This document shows, in pieces, positions 42,550 to 51,924 of a stretch of DNA of 64,000 bases (positions are counted from its first letter, which is position 1; each line of letters begins with the position of its first letter). Position numbers and translations under genes: made by a program. Under the pieces are notes generated by a model. That model worked only from the letters and a program-made list of their open reading frames with translations. It had not been told where the DNA came from and searched no databases. The DNA lies in contig NC_010644.1 of the NCBI RefSeq assembly GCF_000020145.1, positions 1,178,001 through 1,242,000 of the forward strand, in the 5' to 3' direction. Source of the stretch: Elusimicrobium minutum Pei191. GTDB lineage: Bacteria; Elusimicrobiota; Elusimicrobia; Elusimicrobiales; Elusimicrobiaceae.

Positions 42550-44351
42550 TTTATCTCACGCTCCAAATTTTTTAAAACTTGTAAAGTTTTTTGTTTAACG
42601 TTATCAAACTCTAAAGCGTTTACCGTGCCCGCGGGAGCGAACCTAAACGCGTTAAGCTGGTTTAAAACATCCTCAAGCGTTTGTAGGGTAAGCGCGGAAA
42701 CATTGTATTTGGAAGAAAGAGCAGCCACAAGATTTTTGGTTGTCATGCTCCCCATGGAAAACCCCGTCTTGTCTTTAACAAACCGGGTTACCGCCAAAGA
42801 CAGGGTTTCAACGTCGTTAGCGCCTTTTACCGCCGCTTTAGCCTTTATTACAGGGTTGTCTAAAAGTCCGCTTTTGGAAAGCATTTTAATAAACAAAATT
42901 ATAGCCCCTATAAGTACGGGAATAAGGTTAAAACGGCCCAAATCGTTAAAGAAAAGGAGCAGGTTAAATTTATTTACCCAAGCGTTTTGCTTTATGTAGT
43001 TTATATCCGTTAAATATGCTTTTGCGGACGGGCCCTGCGCCGCCCCGCCGTAAGAAATAACATTATCCACCCCTCCGGTTGAAGGAATAACCTTTATTTT
43101 TAAAGGCTCCGAATTTACTTTTACGTATTTCTCATTTGTAGGGCTGAAGAAGGAAAAAGCGATGGAAGGCACAGTAAATTCACCGGGCGCGGTAGCTACT
43201 AAAACGGTTTTAAATGTTTTCATACCCTGCACAACGCCTTTAACCGGTGCCACGTTTGAATTACCTGCCGCTTCGTAAGATTTAAAGCCTTCTATTTCCG
43301 GAATTAGCGGAGGCGACACCATTTTTAAATTTCCCACTCCCCTTACGGTTAAAGTAAGAGTGGCGGCTTCGCCTACTTCAATATTATCACGGTCTAAGGA
43401 GGCGGTTATTGAATACTTTTCCCCCACAGCCCCGGTAAAAGTTTTATCCCTGCCCTGCATGGGAAGCGGTTTTATACCTATTTCCAAAGGCACGCTTTTT
43501 ACGGAGCCAGGCTCTAAAATCCTGCCCAAAAGGCTGTCAAGTTTAGGCATTCCCCTGCTTTTGGACGCGGTATATTCTACCCTTGAAGGCCCTACCGTAC
43601 CTATCCCGGGGGAAACGCCGAAAAGCGCTGTTTCCACGGTATTATAAAGGTACTCCTGCCCGGCTAACATTGTTTTGCCCACGTCGCCGTCCATTTCCTC
43701 TTTTGTAAACCCCTCAATAGCGGGCGCGTAATAAAGAGAGGACCCTTCCAAAGAATAGGAACTGTAAAAAGTAGTGGTTAATGTAATTTGCTCACCCACA
43801 TAGGCTTCTTTTTTATCCGTTTTGGCAAGCAAAAAAACATCGTCATAACTTTGTTGTTTGGGAATATCGGGAGCGCTCTTTTCTTGCCCGGAAACGCGGG
43901 GTACAACAGGTCTTGAAGAAGCTGCTTTTTTTGTTTCCGCTTGTTTGGGCGGCTCTTTACCGGCGGCCTCACCCGTTCTGTAAACGTTAATGTTAATAGG
44001 TTCGGAAGTATATTCTTTACCCAAATATTCAATTTTAACGGGGCCTATTTCCGCCTTGCCCGGGAACCTGGGTATTATGCGGTAATTATAGTGAAGTTCC
44101 GGCACATAAGAGCCGCTTTCGTCAACAGCGCTGGCTATGTTAAGGCCGCCGTAATAAACATTAAAATTTGGCATTGAGGGCAGAGCGGGGGCAAAAGTGT
44201 CGTTAGGTGGGCCGGTTACGGTAATTGTAAGATAATATTCTTCCCCCACTTCCATAACGGTTTCATTTACGGAAGCGGCAACCCTTATTTGCGCATTTGC
44301 GAAAACGCAGAAAAACATTAAAACCGCGGGAAGTAAAAATTTTATTCTCAT
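42546..44351 (-). CDS. batD: BatD-like oxygen-tolerance family protein
   Basis: The 601 residues start with a signal peptide (1-20, ending CVFANAQ), then several immunoglobulin-like beta domains typical of BatD: EVGEEYYLTITVTG, YVGEQITLTTTFYSS and EVGEAATLTLTVRGVG. A membrane segment lies near 480-500 and a cytoplasmic helical tail follows. The bulk is periplasmic. It follows batC by two bases. In Bacteroides the Bat proteins help aerotolerance; in other bacteria they relate to stress and envelope integrity. Confidence 0.85.
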   Translation of the reverse strand: MRIKFLLPAVLMFFCVFANAQIRVAASVNETVMEVGEEYYLTITVTGPPNDTFAPALPSMPNFNVYYGGLNIASAVDESGSYVPELHYNYRIIPRFPGKAEIGPVKIEYLGKEYTSEPININVYRTGEAAGKEPPKQAETKKAASSRPVVPRVSGQEKSAPDIPKQQSYDDVFLLAKTDKKEAYVGEQITLTTTFYSSYSLEGSSLYYAPAIEGFTKEEMDGDVGKTMLAGQEYLYNTVETALFGVSPGIGTVGPSRVEYTASKSRGMPKLDSLLGRILEPGSVKSVPLEIGIKPLPMQGRDKTFTGAVGEKYSITASLDRDNIEVGEAATLTLTVRGVGNLKMVSPPLIPEIEGFKSYEAAGNSNVAPVKGVVQGMKTFKTVLVATAPGEFTVPSIAFSFFSPTNEKYVKVNSEPLKIKVIPSTGGVDNVISYGGAAQGPSAKAYLTDINYIKQNAWVNKFNLLLFFNDLGRFNLIPVLIGAIILFIKMLSKSGLLDNPVIKAKAAVKGANDVETLSLAVTRFVKDKTGFSMGSMTTKNLVAALSSKYNVSALTLQTLEDVLNQLNAFRFAPAGTVNALEFDNVKQKTLQVLKNLEREIK

Positions 44352-44353
44352 AA

Positions 44354-44983
44354 TTACCAGTCTTTTATAACACCGCCGCCTGCGGCGCCGTATTTCTGTT
44401 GGTTTCTGTTTCTGTCTTTTTGTTCCTGTTCCTTAGCCATTTGCATAAGACGCTTGGCGTCGCCCTGCGACATTTGGTCCTGTTTGCTTTCTGAATTACC
44501 CTGCGAATCTTTATTTTCAGGATCTTTGTTTTCTTCTTCTTTTTTATTTTCGGAATTTTTGTCTTCTTTATTATTTTGCAAAAGTATTTGCAGATTGTGT
44601 ATGGCCTCTTTATCTTGCGGGTTAATTAAAATCGCCTGTTTATAAGCGGCTTTGGCCTCTTCCTGCTTGCCGGACCTGAAATAAGCGTTACCTAAGTTAA
44701 AATAGGAGTTTTGTTTTAACCAGCCCTCATATTTAGCTGAGGATTCATACATCTTTACCGAATTTTCGTAATCTTTAAGTTTATAGTAAGCGGCGCCCAT
44801 ATTGTAAACAGGCTCCGCGGCGCTCCCGTCTTTTTTAGCGGCCTGTTTATAAGTGTCTAAAGCGGCGCCGTATTTGGCGCGCCCGTATTCTTTGCCGCCT
44901 TTTATAAGCAAGTCTTTGGCGCTTGCCGAGAAAACGTCGGAAGCAAGTAAAAATAACGCCAGTAATAAAACCGCTTTTTTCAT
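44354..44983 (-). CDS. batC: BatC-like TPR protein
   Basis: The 209 residues have a signal peptide (1-20) and three or four TPR repeats (about 25-140, e.g. NLGNAYFRSGKQEEAKAAYK). The tail is rich in Asn, Glu, Lys and Gln and disordered. This matches BatC, the periplasmic TPR partner of the vWA proteins. The gene is closely packed between batB and batD. Confidence 0.82.
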   Translation of the reverse strand: MKKAVLLLALFLLASDVFSASAKDLLIKGGKEYGRAKYGAALDTYKQAAKKDGSAAEPVYNMGAAYYKLKDYENSVKMYESSAKYEGWLKQNSYFNLGNAYFRSGKQEEAKAAYKQAILINPQDKEAIHNLQILLQNNKEDKNSENKKEEENKDPENKDSQGNSESKQDQMSQGDAKRLMQMAKEQEQKDRNRNQQKYGAAGGGVIKDW

Positions 44984-44987
44984 AATT

Positions 44988-45995
44988 TTATCTTACCTTT
45001 TTTAAAGGAATGATTAAACTTGCAAATACCAATAATATGCCTAAAGCAAGAGGAATTTGATATCTGTTTTTAAAACCGCTGCTTACGTTTATGTCTCTTG
45101 TATTCTTATCCAAATCCTCTAAAACCTGCGCTATCTGCGCCGCGACCGTTTGCGCGTTTTTGTATTTTATATAAACTCCGCCCGTTTTGGAGGCCAGTTC
45201 TTTTAAACTTTTTTCATCAAGTTTTGTTATAACAGTTTTACCGTCCGCGTCTTTTTTATATTCAAGCACACGCCCGCCTTCAATTTTTTCGGGGATAGGC
45301 TCCCCCTCTTCCGTACCGATACCAACGGCAATAATTTTAATTCCTTCTTTTTGGGCTGTTTTAATGGCTTCTTCAATTTGTTCGGGCTCGTGGTCCTCAC
45401 CGTCGGTAAGTAAAATTAATGCCTTTTTGCCGGGGTACTTTGAAAGCATTTCCGCCGCTCTTTGCACGGCGGGTGCCAGCGCCGTGCCCTTGGCGTTAAG
45501 CATTTCCGGGCGCAGTTGGTTTACAAAATATTTCAAAGCCTCAACGTCGTTAGTAATAGGACACTGTGTGTAGGCCTTTGAAGTAAAAGCCACTATGCCC
45601 GTTCTTTGTTCGCCCTTAGCGCTTATTAACATTTTAAGCATTGTTTTGGCGTTTTCCAACCTTGTGGGTTTCAAATCCCGTGCTTTCATGGAGTCGGATA
45701 CGTCCACCGCTATAACGCTGTGGGAAGACTGCGCCGTTACGTTTATTTTTTCAACCCCCCATTGCGGCCCTGCAAGCGCTATAAATATAAAAATTAGGCC
45801 CGCAAAAAGTAAAACATCTTTTAACAATGCGGCGTTTTTACTAAAAGGCAGCTTTATTTTAGATAAAATGTTTTCGCTGAAAACCTGGTTTAGAAACCGT
45901 TTTTTCCTTTTATTTCCCAAATGCCAAAAACCCACTATCAAAAAAATACACAGGGGCATTAGCAGCAACACAAAAGGATTTCTGAAAAGAGACAT
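44988..45995 (-). CDS. batB: BatB-like von Willebrand factor A protein
   Basis: I use the ATG at 45995 (MSLFRNPF), which overlaps the batA stop as TAATG; a longer frame would lie inside batA. The product has 335 residues: two N-terminal membrane segments (8-22, 60-76), a vWA domain with the metal-site DVSDS (98-102) and a C-terminal membrane segment followed by PLKKVR. It is predicted to be anchored with the vWA domain outside the cytoplasm. Confidence 0.87.
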   Translation of the reverse strand: MSLFRNPFVLLLMPLCIFLIVGFWHLGNKRKKRFLNQVFSENILSKIKLPFSKNAALLKDVLLFAGLIFIFIALAGPQWGVEKINVTAQSSHSVIAVDVSDSMKARDLKPTRLENAKTMLKMLISAKGEQRTGIVAFTSKAYTQCPITNDVEALKYFVNQLRPEMLNAKGTALAPAVQRAAEMLSKYPGKKALILLTDGEDHEPEQIEEAIKTAQKEGIKIIAVGIGTEEGEPIPEKIEGGRVLEYKKDADGKTVITKLDEKSLKELASKTGGVYIKYKNAQTVAAQIAQVLEDLDKNTRDINVSSGFKNRYQIPLALGILLVFASLIIPLKKVR

Positions 45996-47116
45996 TAGGG
46001 CACCCTCATAAAAATAATTTTGGAAAATATAAATCCGCACGATATTAAAATAAGTGAAAGAGCTAAAAACGGCAGATATCTTTCGCGGTAATTAACAAGC
46101 ACGCTGTTTTTAAATTCCGTTTTTTCAAGGCTGTCGATTTCCGCGTAAATTTTTGTCAGTTCCGCCTCATTATACGCGCGGTAATATTTGCCGCCCGTAA
46201 GTTTGGCTATTTGTTCCAAATCATCGGGTTTAAAATCAAGCGAGTCACGGCTGTTTTTACTTATGGTAGCAATGGTATAAACTTTTATGCCGTATAAAGC
46301 GGCGGTTTTGGCCGCGTCCAGAGGGGAAATTACGCCGCTGTTTGACTCCCCGTCCGTTAAAAGAATTATCACCTTGCTTCTTGCGGGACTGCGTTCCAGA
46401 TGTACAGAGGAAACGGCAATAGCGTCTCCTATAGCGGTACCGTCCGTCCTGACCATGCCGATACGAACGTCGGCCAAAAAGTCCAAAAGCGACTCATAAT
46501 CTAAAGTAAGCGGGCTTTGCAACATAGCGTCCGAAGCGAAAACAACTATACCTATACGGTCGCTTAAGCGGTTGGCTATAAAGTTGGCCGCGGCTACTTT
46601 GGCCGCCGTTATTCTGTTAGGGTCAAAATCCTGCGCAGCCATACTGCCTGAAGTGTCTATAGCTAAAATAATATCCACGCCTTCGGTAGGAGGTAAAACT
46701 GTTTTTTGCGCGTCCCTCGGTTTGGCAAGAGCCAAAACGGCAAATATAAGACCAAGCGTTATTAATGTAAAACAAAAATATTTTGCCGTTAAAGCGGGTA
46801 TTGAAGTTTCCGGCTTATAAGCCAAATTATAGTTTAACCCCGGCGCATATAGTTTTTGCAAAAAAGGATACGCCAGCCAAAACAGCAGTATCGGCAAAAT
46901 CAAAAATAACAAATAAGGACTAGCGAAAACAGTACCTTTAAAAAATTTAAAAATAACAATATTTAAAAGCATTAAAAGCACTGTCACTACAAAAAGTAAA
47001 AAAGAAAATTTATATAAAGAGTCCTTTGCCTTACCCTGTTTGGCAACAATCATAGCCAGCAGGTTAAGGATTAAAAGAACCATAAATACTATAAGTATTT
47101 TTAAAAATATGCTCAT
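45995..47116 (-). CDS. batA: BatA-like von Willebrand factor A protein
   Basis: The 373-residue paralogue of BatB has MIDAS residues DTSGS (154-158) in AIDTSGSMAAQDF and the ILLTDGESNSG block. It has two extra membrane segments at the N-terminus (about 5-24 and 38-57) compared with usual BatA, then the normal pair and one at the C-terminus. It starts within the last codon of the preceding gene (4-base overlap). Confidence 0.87.
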   Translation of the reverse strand: MSIFLKILIVFMVLLILNLLAMIVAKQGKAKDSLYKFSFLLFVVTVLLMLLNIVIFKFFKGTVFASPYLLFLILPILLFWLAYPFLQKLYAPGLNYNLAYKPETSIPALTAKYFCFTLITLGLIFAVLALAKPRDAQKTVLPPTEGVDIILAIDTSGSMAAQDFDPNRITAAKVAAANFIANRLSDRIGIVVFASDAMLQSPLTLDYESLLDFLADVRIGMVRTDGTAIGDAIAVSSVHLERSPARSKVIILLTDGESNSGVISPLDAAKTAALYGIKVYTIATISKNSRDSLDFKPDDLEQIAKLTGGKYYRAYNEAELTKIYAEIDSLEKTEFKNSVLVNYRERYLPFLALSLILISCGFIFSKIIFMRVP

Positions 47117-48033
47117 TTGCCCTCCTTGGCGGGAGCGGGCGTTGTTTTATCTATAATACGGTTAAGGATAGAAATGTCAGTTTCCCTGTTTTTCACGGAG
47201 GGCGCCAATTTCGCGAATTTAACAAGGTCCGCCCCGTTAAGAAAAGCCCTGGCATCGTCAAGAATATCAGCCGCCTTGGATGCTTTTATATTACGCAAAA
47301 GTTCAAAAGTGGTTTGCACGTCAGCGTTAATAGAAAACCGTTTTGATAAATAAAACCTTAAAATTTCGGTCAGTTCTATATAAAATTCTTTATATTCCCC
47401 CGCTTCCCATAGTCCGCTTGCAAGAAGTTCGGAAATACGGGCTTTAACTTTAACTTCAAGCGGGCGGTTATCAATAACTTTAGATTTTTGCGGTGCGGAA
47501 ACGGGTTTTCTGTTTTTCAGCTTTCTAAATAGAATTATTAAAAAAGCCGTAAGCAAAGCAAAAATTAAAACTTTTAACAAAAACCAAATATCGAAAGGCC
47601 GGTATGGCCCTCTTATATCAACAATATCTTTTTTTATAATGCCCGTTTCGGCCTTATCAATTTTAAGTTTAACGGGCTCGCTCTTGGCTGTCTGCCCGCC
47701 CTCAATGTTCCACATAACAGGCGCGAATTCAGTCTCCCCCAAAACAAAGGGCATAACGGTTAAAGTATATTCAACCCCATCGCCGACCTGCATAACGGCA
47801 GTATTAATAACCTCATAATCTTTGGCGTTAACACTTTCGAGGTCAAAGAATATGGCATGCGCGTTAACATCAGCAATATTAAAAGTTATATGAAAAGGTT
47901 TTGCCAGCGAAGCTTTAGGAACAGAACCCACAAGCGCGGCTTTTTTAGGCGCAATAATCCTCTCCTCTTGCGTGTATGAATTAAGAGAAATTAAAAGTAA
48001 ACAAAATAATAAAAGTAATTTAAAAAATTTCAT
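47113..48033 (-). CDS. Bat-operon membrane protein (DUF4381-like)
   Basis: The 306 residues start with a signal peptide (1-21), followed by a beta-rich periplasmic part, a membrane segment (about 148-167, FLLKVLIFALLTAFLIILF) and a cytoplasmic C-terminus with ELTEILRFYLSKRFSI, as in the small anchored protein between the DUF58 and vWA genes of Bat operons. Function unknown. It overlaps both neighbours by 4 bases. Confidence 0.7.
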   Translation of the reverse strand: MKFFKLLLLFCLLLISLNSYTQEERIIAPKKAALVGSVPKASLAKPFHITFNIADVNAHAIFFDLESVNAKDYEVINTAVMQVGDGVEYTLTVMPFVLGETEFAPVMWNIEGGQTAKSEPVKLKIDKAETGIIKKDIVDIRGPYRPFDIWFLLKVLIFALLTAFLIILFRKLKNRKPVSAPQKSKVIDNRPLEVKVKARISELLASGLWEAGEYKEFYIELTEILRFYLSKRFSINADVQTTFELLRNIKASKAADILDDARAFLNGADLVKFAKLAPSVKNRETDISILNRIIDKTTPAPAKEGK

Positions 48034-48890
48034 CTTTTTATCTTTTCAGCCCGTTTTTTAAAAAATTTAACCACCTCGTCCGCTGCGCTGCCCGTGGTAA
48101 ATGTTTTAATATAATCCGCGCCCAAAGAGTGAAAAAACTTTTCACGCTTGGTTATATCGCCGTATTTGGGAGCATCTTTTAAATTAAAAACAGCGCTTTC
48201 GCCGCTTTCCGGATCAACGGCGTTAATATAAAGCGGCAGTTTTGGCACGCTTGATTCAAGCGGGTCACGCACTAAAACGGGTATAAGGTCAAACTTTTTT
48301 TGCGAAAGCCTAAACGCTTTTTCAAATCCTTCGTCCATAAAGTCTGAAATTAAAACCAAAATACCCTGCCTTTTTATAACTTTGTTTAAAGTGTTTAAAG
48401 CAAGCGAAATATCCGTTTTTTTATTTTTAGGTTCAAAAACAAGCAGCTCGCGCACAAGACGCAAAATATGTTTTTTGCCTTTTTTAGGAGGGATAAAAAG
48501 CTCCACCATGTCGGAAAAAAGCATAAGACCTACTTTATCATTGTTGGTAAGCGCCGAAAAAGCAAATAAAGCCGCCAGTTCGGCCGCGACTTCTCTTTTA
48601 AGTTTTTGTGTGCTGCCAAACGCGCCCGAGGCAGACACGTCGCACGCTATCATTAAAGTAAGTTCGCGTTCTTCTAAAAATTGTTTTATATAAGTTTTAC
48701 CGCTGCGGGCGGACACGTTCCAATCTATCGAACGCACGTCATCACCCGCGACATACTCCCTAACCTCGGCAAACTCTATGCCCTGGCCTTTAAATACACT
48801 AAGATACTGCCCGGCAAAATTATCCGCTACCAGGCGGCCGGTCCGTATTTCAATTTGGCGTACTTTTTTTAGAAGTTCGGAAGTGTCCAT
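48030..48890 (-). CDS. DUF58-domain protein (Bat operon)
   Basis: The 286 residues have no membrane segment. The N-terminal DUF58 signature (GQGIEFAEVREYVAGDDVR, SIDWNVSARSGKTYIKQF) is followed by a vWA-like fold with DVSASGAFGS as a degenerate MIDAS. DUF58 proteins are encoded beside MoxR ATPases and are thought to work with them on a substrate. It starts 13 bases after the moxR stop. Confidence 0.88.
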   Translation of the reverse strand: MDTSELLKKVRQIEIRTGRLVADNFAGQYLSVFKGQGIEFAEVREYVAGDDVRSIDWNVSARSGKTYIKQFLEERELTLMIACDVSASGAFGSTQKLKREVAAELAALFAFSALTNNDKVGLMLFSDMVELFIPPKKGKKHILRLVRELLVFEPKNKKTDISLALNTLNKVIKRQGILVLISDFMDEGFEKAFRLSQKKFDLIPVLVRDPLESSVPKLPLYINAVDPESGESAVFNLKDAPKYGDITKREKFFHSLGADYIKTFTTGSAADEVVKFFKKRAEKIKR

Positions 48891-48903
48891 ACAAAGCCCT
48901 CAG

Positions 48904-49887
48904 TTAAGGTACTTCTACGGCTTCGAAAATCTGTTTTATAATATTATCGGAATCTATATTTTCGGCTTCTGCTTCGTAAGAAAGCAGTATGCGGTGGCGC
49001 AATACATCCGGACCTACGGCCTTAATATCTTCGGGTATAACATAACCCCTGCCGTTAAGAAAGGCGTAGGCTTTTGCCGCTTTGGCAAGAAATATTGTTG
49101 CCCTTGGGCTTGCGCCGTAACTGATTAAAGATGATAATGAAGAAAGGTTGTAATCTTTAGGAAAGCGGGAGGCGAACACAAGGTCAACAATATAGTTTTT
49201 AATTTTTTCGTCTATATAAATACTGTCGGCCACGGCGCGCGCTTTGAGCATGGATTCTAAAGTAGCTGTTTGCGTTACCTTAGGCGTTTGAGCCTGGCCC
49301 ATACGTTCTAAAATTTGTTTTTCTTCCGGTTTAGAAGGATAACCTATTTTTATTTTAAGCATAAACCTGTCCACCTGCGCTTCGGGCAGCGGGTAAGTGC
49401 CTTCCTGTTCCACTGGGTTTTGTGTGGCAAGCACCATAAAAGGCGTGGGCAGCAAATAAGTTTTATCGCCGATAGTTACCTGGCGCTCCTGCATTGCTTC
49501 AAGCAATGCGCTTTGTACTTTGGCGGGAGAACGGTTTATTTCGTCAGCTAAAACAAGGTGGGCAAAAACAGGCCCCTGCTTTGGCGTAAAAGTGCCTTCT
49601 TTAGGGTTAAAAATAAGAGTGCCGGTAATATCGGCGGGAAGCAAATCCGGCGTAAATTGTATTCTTGAAAACGCGGCACGCATGCTTTGGGCAAGCGTTT
49701 TTACGGTTAAGGTTTTAGCAAGACCGGGCACGCCTTCTATAAGAACATGTCCGTCCGCTATAAGGGCTATAAGCATTTTATCAATAAGCTCTTCCTGCCC
49801 TACGATTACTTTGCCTATTTCTCTTTTAAGGTCGTGAATAAAAATGTTTTCCTGCTGGACAGTTTTGCTTATAGTATTAATATCCAT
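48904..49887 (-). CDS. MoxR-family AAA+ ATPase
   Basis: The 327-residue ATPase has Walker A GVPGLAKT (52-59), Walker B LVLADE (111-116) and the MoxR-specific NRSPAKVQSALLEAMQE and TQNPVEQEGTYPLPEAQ stretches. MoxR proteins are chaperones for vWA-domain complexes. It leads the Bat operon (moxR, DUF58, DUF4381-like, batA, B, C, D, E), behind a GGGGG Shine-Dalgarno. Confidence 0.93.
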   Translation of the reverse strand: MDINTISKTVQQENIFIHDLKREIGKVIVGQEELIDKMLIALIADGHVLIEGVPGLAKTLTVKTLAQSMRAAFSRIQFTPDLLPADITGTLIFNPKEGTFTPKQGPVFAHLVLADEINRSPAKVQSALLEAMQERQVTIGDKTYLLPTPFMVLATQNPVEQEGTYPLPEAQVDRFMLKIKIGYPSKPEEKQILERMGQAQTPKVTQTATLESMLKARAVADSIYIDEKIKNYIVDLVFASRFPKDYNLSSLSSLISYGASPRATIFLAKAAKAYAFLNGRGYVIPEDIKAVGPDVLRHRILLSYEAEAENIDSDNIIKQIFEAVEVP

Positions 49888-49941
49888 AATACCCCCGTAA
49901 ATCAGGCCGTTTTTTTAAACAACCCTATGTATACATATAAT

Positions 49942-49969
49942 ATTATATTTTTTTAAAGAATATAGACAA
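49942..49969 (-). promoter_or_regulatory. promoter of the moxR/Bat operon
   Basis: Minus-strand TTGTCT (49964-49969), a 16-base spacer and TATAAT (49942-49947), 55 bases before the moxR ATG. It is the only sizeable gap for about 9 kb downstream. Confidence 0.5.
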
Positions 49970-49983
49970 TATGCGCGGTAAAT

Positions 49984-50042
49984 ATAAAAAGCCTGTTTTA
50001 AATTTTTAACCGTTAAAATAACGGGTATTTTAAAACAGGCTT
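49984..50042 (-). terminator. terminator after the hydrogenase operon
   Basis: AAGCCTGTTTTAAA pairs with TTTTAAAACAGGCTT, with an inner AACCGTTA/TAACGGGT stem. On the minus strand CTTTTTATATTT follows. Confidence 0.85.
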
Positions 50043-50058
50043 AGAAAAATATTTTTTA

Positions 50059-50535
50059 CTATCCGATAATAAGTTTTTTAGCAAACCCGGTAACCGTATC
50101 CACAATTTCGCTGCTCATAGGAACGCCGAACTCAAGTTGTTTGGCCTGAACCCCTATAAAAACAAATTCGGGGGCAAAGTTCATCTGCTCCTGTAGATAC
50201 GCCGTAAAAACGTTTATCGGCATTGTATGCGTTGAGGCGGACGCGTTTGCTATAGTGTCCATATCAATTTGTTTTAATGTACCGGGCGTTTCCGAAAAGT
50301 TTGCCGCGTCAATAATAACAATAAGTTTTGGCTCTAACTCTATTATTTTATTGGCAAAATTTTCAAGCACCGTACCGCAGTCGATATAATTAAAATCGTG
50401 CTTGTCCTTGTTATCCTCAAGGGTTTTTATAAAATAAGGCCCCGCGGCGTCATCGCCTAGGACCTCGTTTCCTATACCTAAAAAAAGTACGTCGGACTGC
50501 TCATAATCTCTTATTCTACTTAACGGGTCTGTCAT
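50059..50535 (-). CDS. hydrogenase maturation protease (HycI/HyaD type)
   Basis: This Ni-dependent endopeptidase removes the C-terminal tail of the hydrogenase large subunit after Ni insertion. It has 158 residues: LGIGNEVLGDDAAGP (18-32) with the first Ni-binding Glu/Asp, DAANFSETPG in the middle with the second Asp, and a THTMP His. As the last gene of the operon, overlapping the ferredoxin gene by one base, it should act on the large subunit encoded at 51925-53133. Confidence 0.88.
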   Translation of the reverse strand: MTDPLSRIRDYEQSDVLFLGIGNEVLGDDAAGPYFIKTLEDNKDKHDFNYIDCGTVLENFANKIIELEPKLIVIIDAANFSETPGTLKQIDMDTIANASASTHTMPINVFTAYLQEQMNFAPEFVFIGVQAKQLEFGVPMSSEIVDTVTGFAKKLIIG

Positions 50536-50957
50536 TATTTGTTTATATCCTCTTCCGGGTGTTTAAATTCATCCTGCAAATCTTTTTTGTCAAAAGCTGC
50601 AAGCTCAAACTCCGTGCTCGCGTATAACGCTTTTTTGGGGCAGGATTCCACGCATTGAGCGCAGTAAATACAACGGCCCAAATCTATAACGCATTTAAAT
50701 TTGCGTTTGGCAGGAATTACTTTGCCGCCTTCTAAAGCTTGCGGTTTATCCTGCGGGTTTATTTGTGTTATTTTAATAGCGTTGGCCGGGCAGTTGCGCA
50801 CGCAAATATTACAGCCTATGCAATTTTCGGGCGTAAATTTTATGCGGGCCCTGTAGGTCTCGGCGGTTTCAATTTTTTTATAAGGGTATTCTATTGTCGA
50901 ATGCTTTGTAAAAAGGTTATTAATAACCTCTTTAAGCGCTTTTAAAGGGTGGGCCAT
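50535..50957 (-). CDS. 2x[4Fe-4S] ferredoxin-like hydrogenase subunit (NuoI/HycF type)
   Basis: I use the ATG at 50957 (MAHPLKALKEV), which has AAGGAG seven bases upstream. The 140-residue product carries two Cys motifs, CIGCNICVRNCP and CIYCAQCVESCP, for two [4Fe-4S] clusters that pass electrons from ferredoxin to the small subunit. The start overlaps the NuoH-like gene. It has no NADH-binding part. Confidence 0.9.
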   Translation of the reverse strand: MAHPLKALKEVINNLFTKHSTIEYPYKKIETAETYRARIKFTPENCIGCNICVRNCPANAIKITQINPQDKPQALEGGKVIPAKRKFKCVIDLGRCIYCAQCVESCPKKALYASTEFELAAFDKKDLQDEFKHPEEDINK

Positions 50958-51910
50958 ACAATACTCCTTACAATAATGCTTATTATAATTTGTAAAAGAC
51001 TTAACGGGGCAAGATATTTCCAGCAAAAGTTTATCATTTGTTCTATTCTTACGCGCGCCATAAGCGATTTTATTAAAGATAAAACAAAAACTATCGCAAG
51101 CGTTTTAACAATAAATAAAACAAACCCCGCTATTCCGCCAAGCCCCAAACTTCCACCCAAAAACACGCTGTTCATTAAAGCGGCAACGACAACCATTTCC
51201 ATATCAATAGCAAGTTGTATAAAACCGTAAAGTCTGCCCGAATATTCGGTAAAAACGCCGCCAACGATTTCCGTTTCGGCGTGCGGAATATCAAAAGGAA
51301 CGCGCTCTAATTTACCCTGCAAAGCTATAAGAGAAACAAAAAGCCCTATAATATTTACAAACATAAGCAGCGGATTAGCCGAAAAGAATAATGCTATATC
51401 CGCTATATTCCAGCTTCCCGCTAAAATTGCCGGTGAAAGCATAGCCGTCATTAAAGGAATTTCATAGGCGAAAAGTTGTGTTAAAACACGCATGGAACCT
51501 ATGGCGGAATAAGGGCTCTGCGAAGTCCACCCCACTAAGAAAAATGTAATTGTGGGAATTGTTAAAAGATATAAAGCCGCTATCAAGTTACCCTGAAAGT
51601 TTATAACGCTTTCCACACTGTGAAAGGGCACCATAAGCGCCGTTGTAACAATGGCCGATATCGCAACAAACGGCAACACTTTAAACATTTTTACCATTGT
51701 AACGTTAGAAGGCACAACAACTTCTTTTGACAGCAGCTTAATAAAATCAGCCACGGGCTGGTACCAGTGCGGCCCCTGTCTGTTTTGCATTTGAGCGTAA
51801 AGTTTGCGGTCAAACCATTCGCAAAATAACCCGTACGAGGCTAAAAACAAAAGCCCCGGGTATACCGCGATGTAAAAGAGTTGCGTTAAAATACCTTTCA
51901 CAAGTTCCAT
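50942..51910 (-). CDS. NuoH/HycD-like hydrogenase membrane subunit
   Basis: The 322 residues have eight membrane segments and the NuoH signature: DRKLYAQMQNRQGPHWYQPVAD (34-55) facing the cytoplasm, FDIPHAETEIVGGVFTEYSG near residue 210 with the conserved acidic residues of the ion channel. It anchors the peripheral arm. Family members in group 4 hydrogenases and complex I are similar; the neighbours decide in favour of the hydrogenase. Confidence 0.9.
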   Translation of the reverse strand: MELVKGILTQLFYIAVYPGLLFLASYGLFCEWFDRKLYAQMQNRQGPHWYQPVADFIKLLSKEVVVPSNVTMVKMFKVLPFVAISAIVTTALMVPFHSVESVINFQGNLIAALYLLTIPTITFFLVGWTSQSPYSAIGSMRVLTQLFAYEIPLMTAMLSPAILAGSWNIADIALFFSANPLLMFVNIIGLFVSLIALQGKLERVPFDIPHAETEIVGGVFTEYSGRLYGFIQLAIDMEMVVVAALMNSVFLGGSLGLGGIAGFVLFIVKTLAIVFVLSLIKSLMARVRIEQMINFCWKYLAPLSLLQIIISIIVRSIVWPTL

Positions 51911-51924
51911 TATCTATTTCCTTG

